5,103 bases of DNA from a bacterium (lineage in GTDB: Bacteria; Zhuqueibacterota; Zhuqueibacteria; Thermofontimicrobiales; Thermofontimicrobiaceae): assembly GCA_025453735.1 (NCBI GenBank), contig JALOPY010000253.1, positions 1 to 5,103 of the forward strand. The letters run 5' to 3'. A program made the translations under genes and the position numbers. Positions 3,021 to 5,103 of this stretch are shown piece by piece. Each line of letters opens with the position of its first letter. The first letter of the stretch is position 1. A model generated the notes under the pieces. The model did no database searches. It saw only the letters and a program-made list of their open reading frames with translations, and was not told the DNA's origin.

Positions 3021-5103
3021 ATGATCGGACAAACAATTTCTCATTATCGAATCTTCGAAAAGCTTGGCCAAGGCGGCATGGGCGCGGTGTATAAGGCGGA
3101 AGACACCAGACTCCTGCGAACTGTCGCCCTCAAATTTCTCTCACCTGCGTTGACCTCGGACCCGGAAGCAAAGCAATCCTTTATCAATGAAGCGCAGGCA
3201 GCATCAGCCCTCGATCATCCCAATATTTGCACGATCTACGAGATTGATGAAACTGCCGAAGGGCAGGTTTTCATTGCTATGGCGTATTATCATGGTGAGA
3301 CCCTGAAGAACAAAATTGAGCGCGGTCCCACATCTCTGAAAGAGGCCATTCATCTGACCCGGCAGATCGGAGCGGGACTTTCCAAAGCCCACGAAAAAGG
3401 TATCGTCCACCGGGATATCAAACCAGCCAATTTAATGGTGACCGATGATCAGGTGATCAAAATCCTGGATTTTGGGGTCGCGAAATTCCAATTCAAAACC
3501 GACATTGCCAGCTCAGGACTTATTATCGGAACGCCGGCTTACATGTCTCCCGAACAGGCTTCCGGAAAACCAGTGGATCACCGCTCGGACATCTGGTCAG
3601 TTGGCGTTATCCTATTTGAGATGTTGTCCTCAAGTCTTCCATTCGAAGGCAACAGTGATCGCGCCCTGATGCGAGCGATTATCAATGATACGCCGCTATC
3701 GTTGAGCAACTTCCTGGGTAGTCTTTCAGCCAATATTCAGAATATCATCAATAAGGCATTGGTAAAGAATCCGGATGAAAGGTACCATAACATAAAAGAA
3801 CTCCTCCATGACCTTGATCTTGTCGAACGAAACCAGCTATCGAAAGCAGATACCCAGGTGATGGGCGCTGCGCAACCAGCGGTTCCATCTGTTGCCATCC
3901 TTCCCTTTATCGATTTAAGCGCTGAAAAAGACCAGGAGTACTTTTGCGACGGTCTCGCGGAAGAGATCATCAATGATCTGTCCCGACTGAAAGTATTGCG
4001 GATCGCGTCCCGAAATTCGAGTTTTCAGTTCAAAGGCAAGAATCTGAATATATCGCAAATCGGACAGAGTCTGAATGTGCAAAAAGTACTGGAGGGAAGC
4101 ATCCGCAAATGGGGTAACCGGATTAGGATTGCCGTGCGGTTGATCAATGTGTCTGATGGATTTTTGGTCTGGGCGGATAAGTATGAGCGGGAGCTGGCTG
4201 ACATTTTTGAAATTCAAGATGATATCTCGAAATCGGTGGTGGAAAATTTGGAAATTCAATTGGCAGGAGCTTCTGTAAAAGAACTGGTGCGGCATTATAC
4301 CGACAATGTCGAAGCCTATTCCAGTTATCTGCGGGGAAGATTTTACTGGAATAAAAGGACGGCTGAATCCTTAAAAACCAGTATCGACTACTTTCAATCT
4401 GCCATCAAAATCGATTCGAAATATGCGCTGGCTTATTCCGGGTTGGCCGATGCTTACATCGTGCTGGGACTGTATGGACTTGCTTCGCCAGCCGAAGTCA
4501 TGCCCAAAGCCCTGCACGCGGCGGAACAGGCATTGCAGATCGACGAACTGCTGCCGGAAGCGCATATCTCGCTGGGCTGCGCTAGGGCTGTTTACGAATG
4601 GAACTGGAGTGAAGCGGAAGATCAATTTAAAAGGGGGATCGAATTAAAACCGGAATACGCCGAAGCTCACCACTGGTATGCGATCAATTTCTTGACGCCC
4701 TTGAGCAGATTTGATGAGGCGGTGCAGGAGATCAAAACGGCGCTGGAACTGGAGCCTTCCTCGCTTGTCATCCATGCTACAGTAGGACTCGTCAATTATT
4801 TCGCTCGGCAGACTGATGCAGCAATCGATCATTTTCATCATGCCCTGGATATGGATCCGGATTTTCCCGTCACCAACCTATTTCTGGGTCAGGCGTATGT
4901 GCAGAAATCCAGATTCAACGAAGCGATTGACTATTTTCAGCGGGCGCTGAAATTTTATGGCGAGAGCCACAACGCGCTGGCAAACTATGGATATGCTGCA
5001 GCATGTGCTGGCAAAAAAGACGTTGCCCGGAAGGTGCTAAAGCAGTTGCTGGACGCTGCGAAAAAAAGATATGTCTCCTCTTATGATATTGCATCGGTTT
5101 ACT
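3021..5103 (+). CDS. Serine/threonine protein kinase with TolB/FlgO-like domain and TPR repeats (3' end outside window)
   Basis: The reading frame is open from ATG 3021 to the right edge: 694 residues, C-terminus missing. Residues 9-268 are a Hanks-type kinase with every key motif: glycine loop GQGGMG (16-21), Lys38, alpha-C Glu57, HRDIKPAN (130-137), DFG (150-152), SPE (176-178), DIWSVG (190-195) and Arg254. It should phosphorylate Ser/Thr on proteins. After a linker (about 270-289), residues 290-415 match the TolB/FlgO-like domain often placed before TPRs in adenylate-cyclase-like proteins: VAILPF, EYFCDGLAEEI, VLEGSIRK, RIRIAVRLI, DIFEIQDDIS. From about 430, some seven TPR-like helix pairs follow, probably for partner binding. 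I see no membrane segment or signal peptide, so it is likely cytosolic. The start is set by an in-frame TAG at 2994-2996, purine-rich AAGAGA at 3011-3016 and the family-typical N-terminus MIGQTISHYRI; GTG at 3006 is a less likely alternative. Target and stimulus are unknown. Confidence 0.93.
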   Translation, partial: MIGQTISHYRIFEKLGQGGMGAVYKAEDTRLLRTVALKFLSPALTSDPEAKQSFINEAQAASALDHPNICTIYEIDETAEGQVFIAMAYYHGETLKNKIERGPTSLKEAIHLTRQIGAGLSKAHEKGIVHRDIKPANLMVTDDQVIKILDFGVAKFQFKTDIASSGLIIGTPAYMSPEQASGKPVDHRSDIWSVGVILFEMLSSSLPFEGNSDRALMRAIINDTPLSLSNFLGSLSANIQNIINKALVKNPDERYHNIKELLHDLDLVERNQLSKADTQVMGAAQPAVPSVAILPFIDLSAEKDQEYFCDGLAEEIINDLSRLKVLRIASRNSSFQFKGKNLNISQIGQSLNVQKVLEGSIRKWGNRIRIAVRLINVSDGFLVWADKYERELADIFEIQDDISKSVVENLEIQLAGASVKELVRHYTDNVEAYSSYLRGRFYWNKRTAESLKTSIDYFQSAIKIDSKYALAYSGLADAYIVLGLYGLASPAEVMPKALHAAEQALQIDELLPEAHISLGCARAVYEWNWSEAEDQFKRGIELKPEYAEAHHWYAINFLTPLSRFDEAVQEIKTALELEPSSLVIHATVGLVNYFARQTDAAIDHFHHALDMDPDFPVTNLFLGQAYVQKSRFNEAIDYFQRALKFYGESHNALANYGYAAACAGKKDVARKVLKQLLDAAKKRYVSSYDIASVY

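Noticed and set aside
3204..4841. Several open frames of 65-126 codons on both strands inside the kinase gene
   Set aside because: The +3021 frame carries continuous kinase, TolB/FlgO-like and TPR motifs across all of them, so they are shadows.

Overview
The window looks like a chromosomal segment of an uncultivated or environmental bacterium, with three protein genes, all on the + strand, separated by unusually long and repeat-rich spacers. The best taxonomic hint is the last gene. A cytosolic Hanks-type kinase fused to a TolB/FlgO-like domain and TPRs is common in Calditrichota/KSB1-type, Ignavibacteria-type and Acidobacteria-type genomes. The fossil-like palindromic repeats fit that kind of genome too. 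This placement is inference; no rRNA or marker gene is present.

Layout. At 34-327 lies a small AT-rich gene (about 28% G+C) of unknown function with an OB-fold-like C-terminal pattern, closed by a clear hairpin terminator (355-390). The spacer 328-993 then holds a compact unit: a good sigma70-type promoter (471-499) whose -10 box sits inside a 14-bp palindrome, followed about 50 bases later by a strong intrinsic terminator (549-588). Together they predict a transcript of about 80 nt with no convincing ORF, a candidate small RNA. At 994-2007 lies a complete CaCA-family cation/Ca2+ exchanger of 337 residues, with base composition close to half G+C.

The spacer 2008-3020 (about 1 kb) has no believable gene but is dense in structure. 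It has a 44-bp inverted repeat (41/44 matching) 781 bp from end to end, CTCCGTG repeats, a TGCACT palindrome, two adjacent REP-like hairpins, a strong promoter with no ORF directly below it, and a compound repeat built of CTTGGTG and TTAGCG-type words. I read it as a graveyard or landing zone of small non-coding repeats. At 3021 a large gene begins and runs off the right edge (694 codons visible): a serine/threonine kinase with all catalytic motifs, then a TolB/FlgO-like domain, then about seven TPR-like helical pairs.

The three genes do not form an obvious operon or pathway: the gaps are 666 and 1013 bases and each gene appears to have its own expression signals. I see no defence system, CRISPR array, transposase or RNA gene of a known class. 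The observations most worth a second look are the candidate small RNA at about 506-588 and the 2084-2864 inverted-repeat segment with its stranded promoter.
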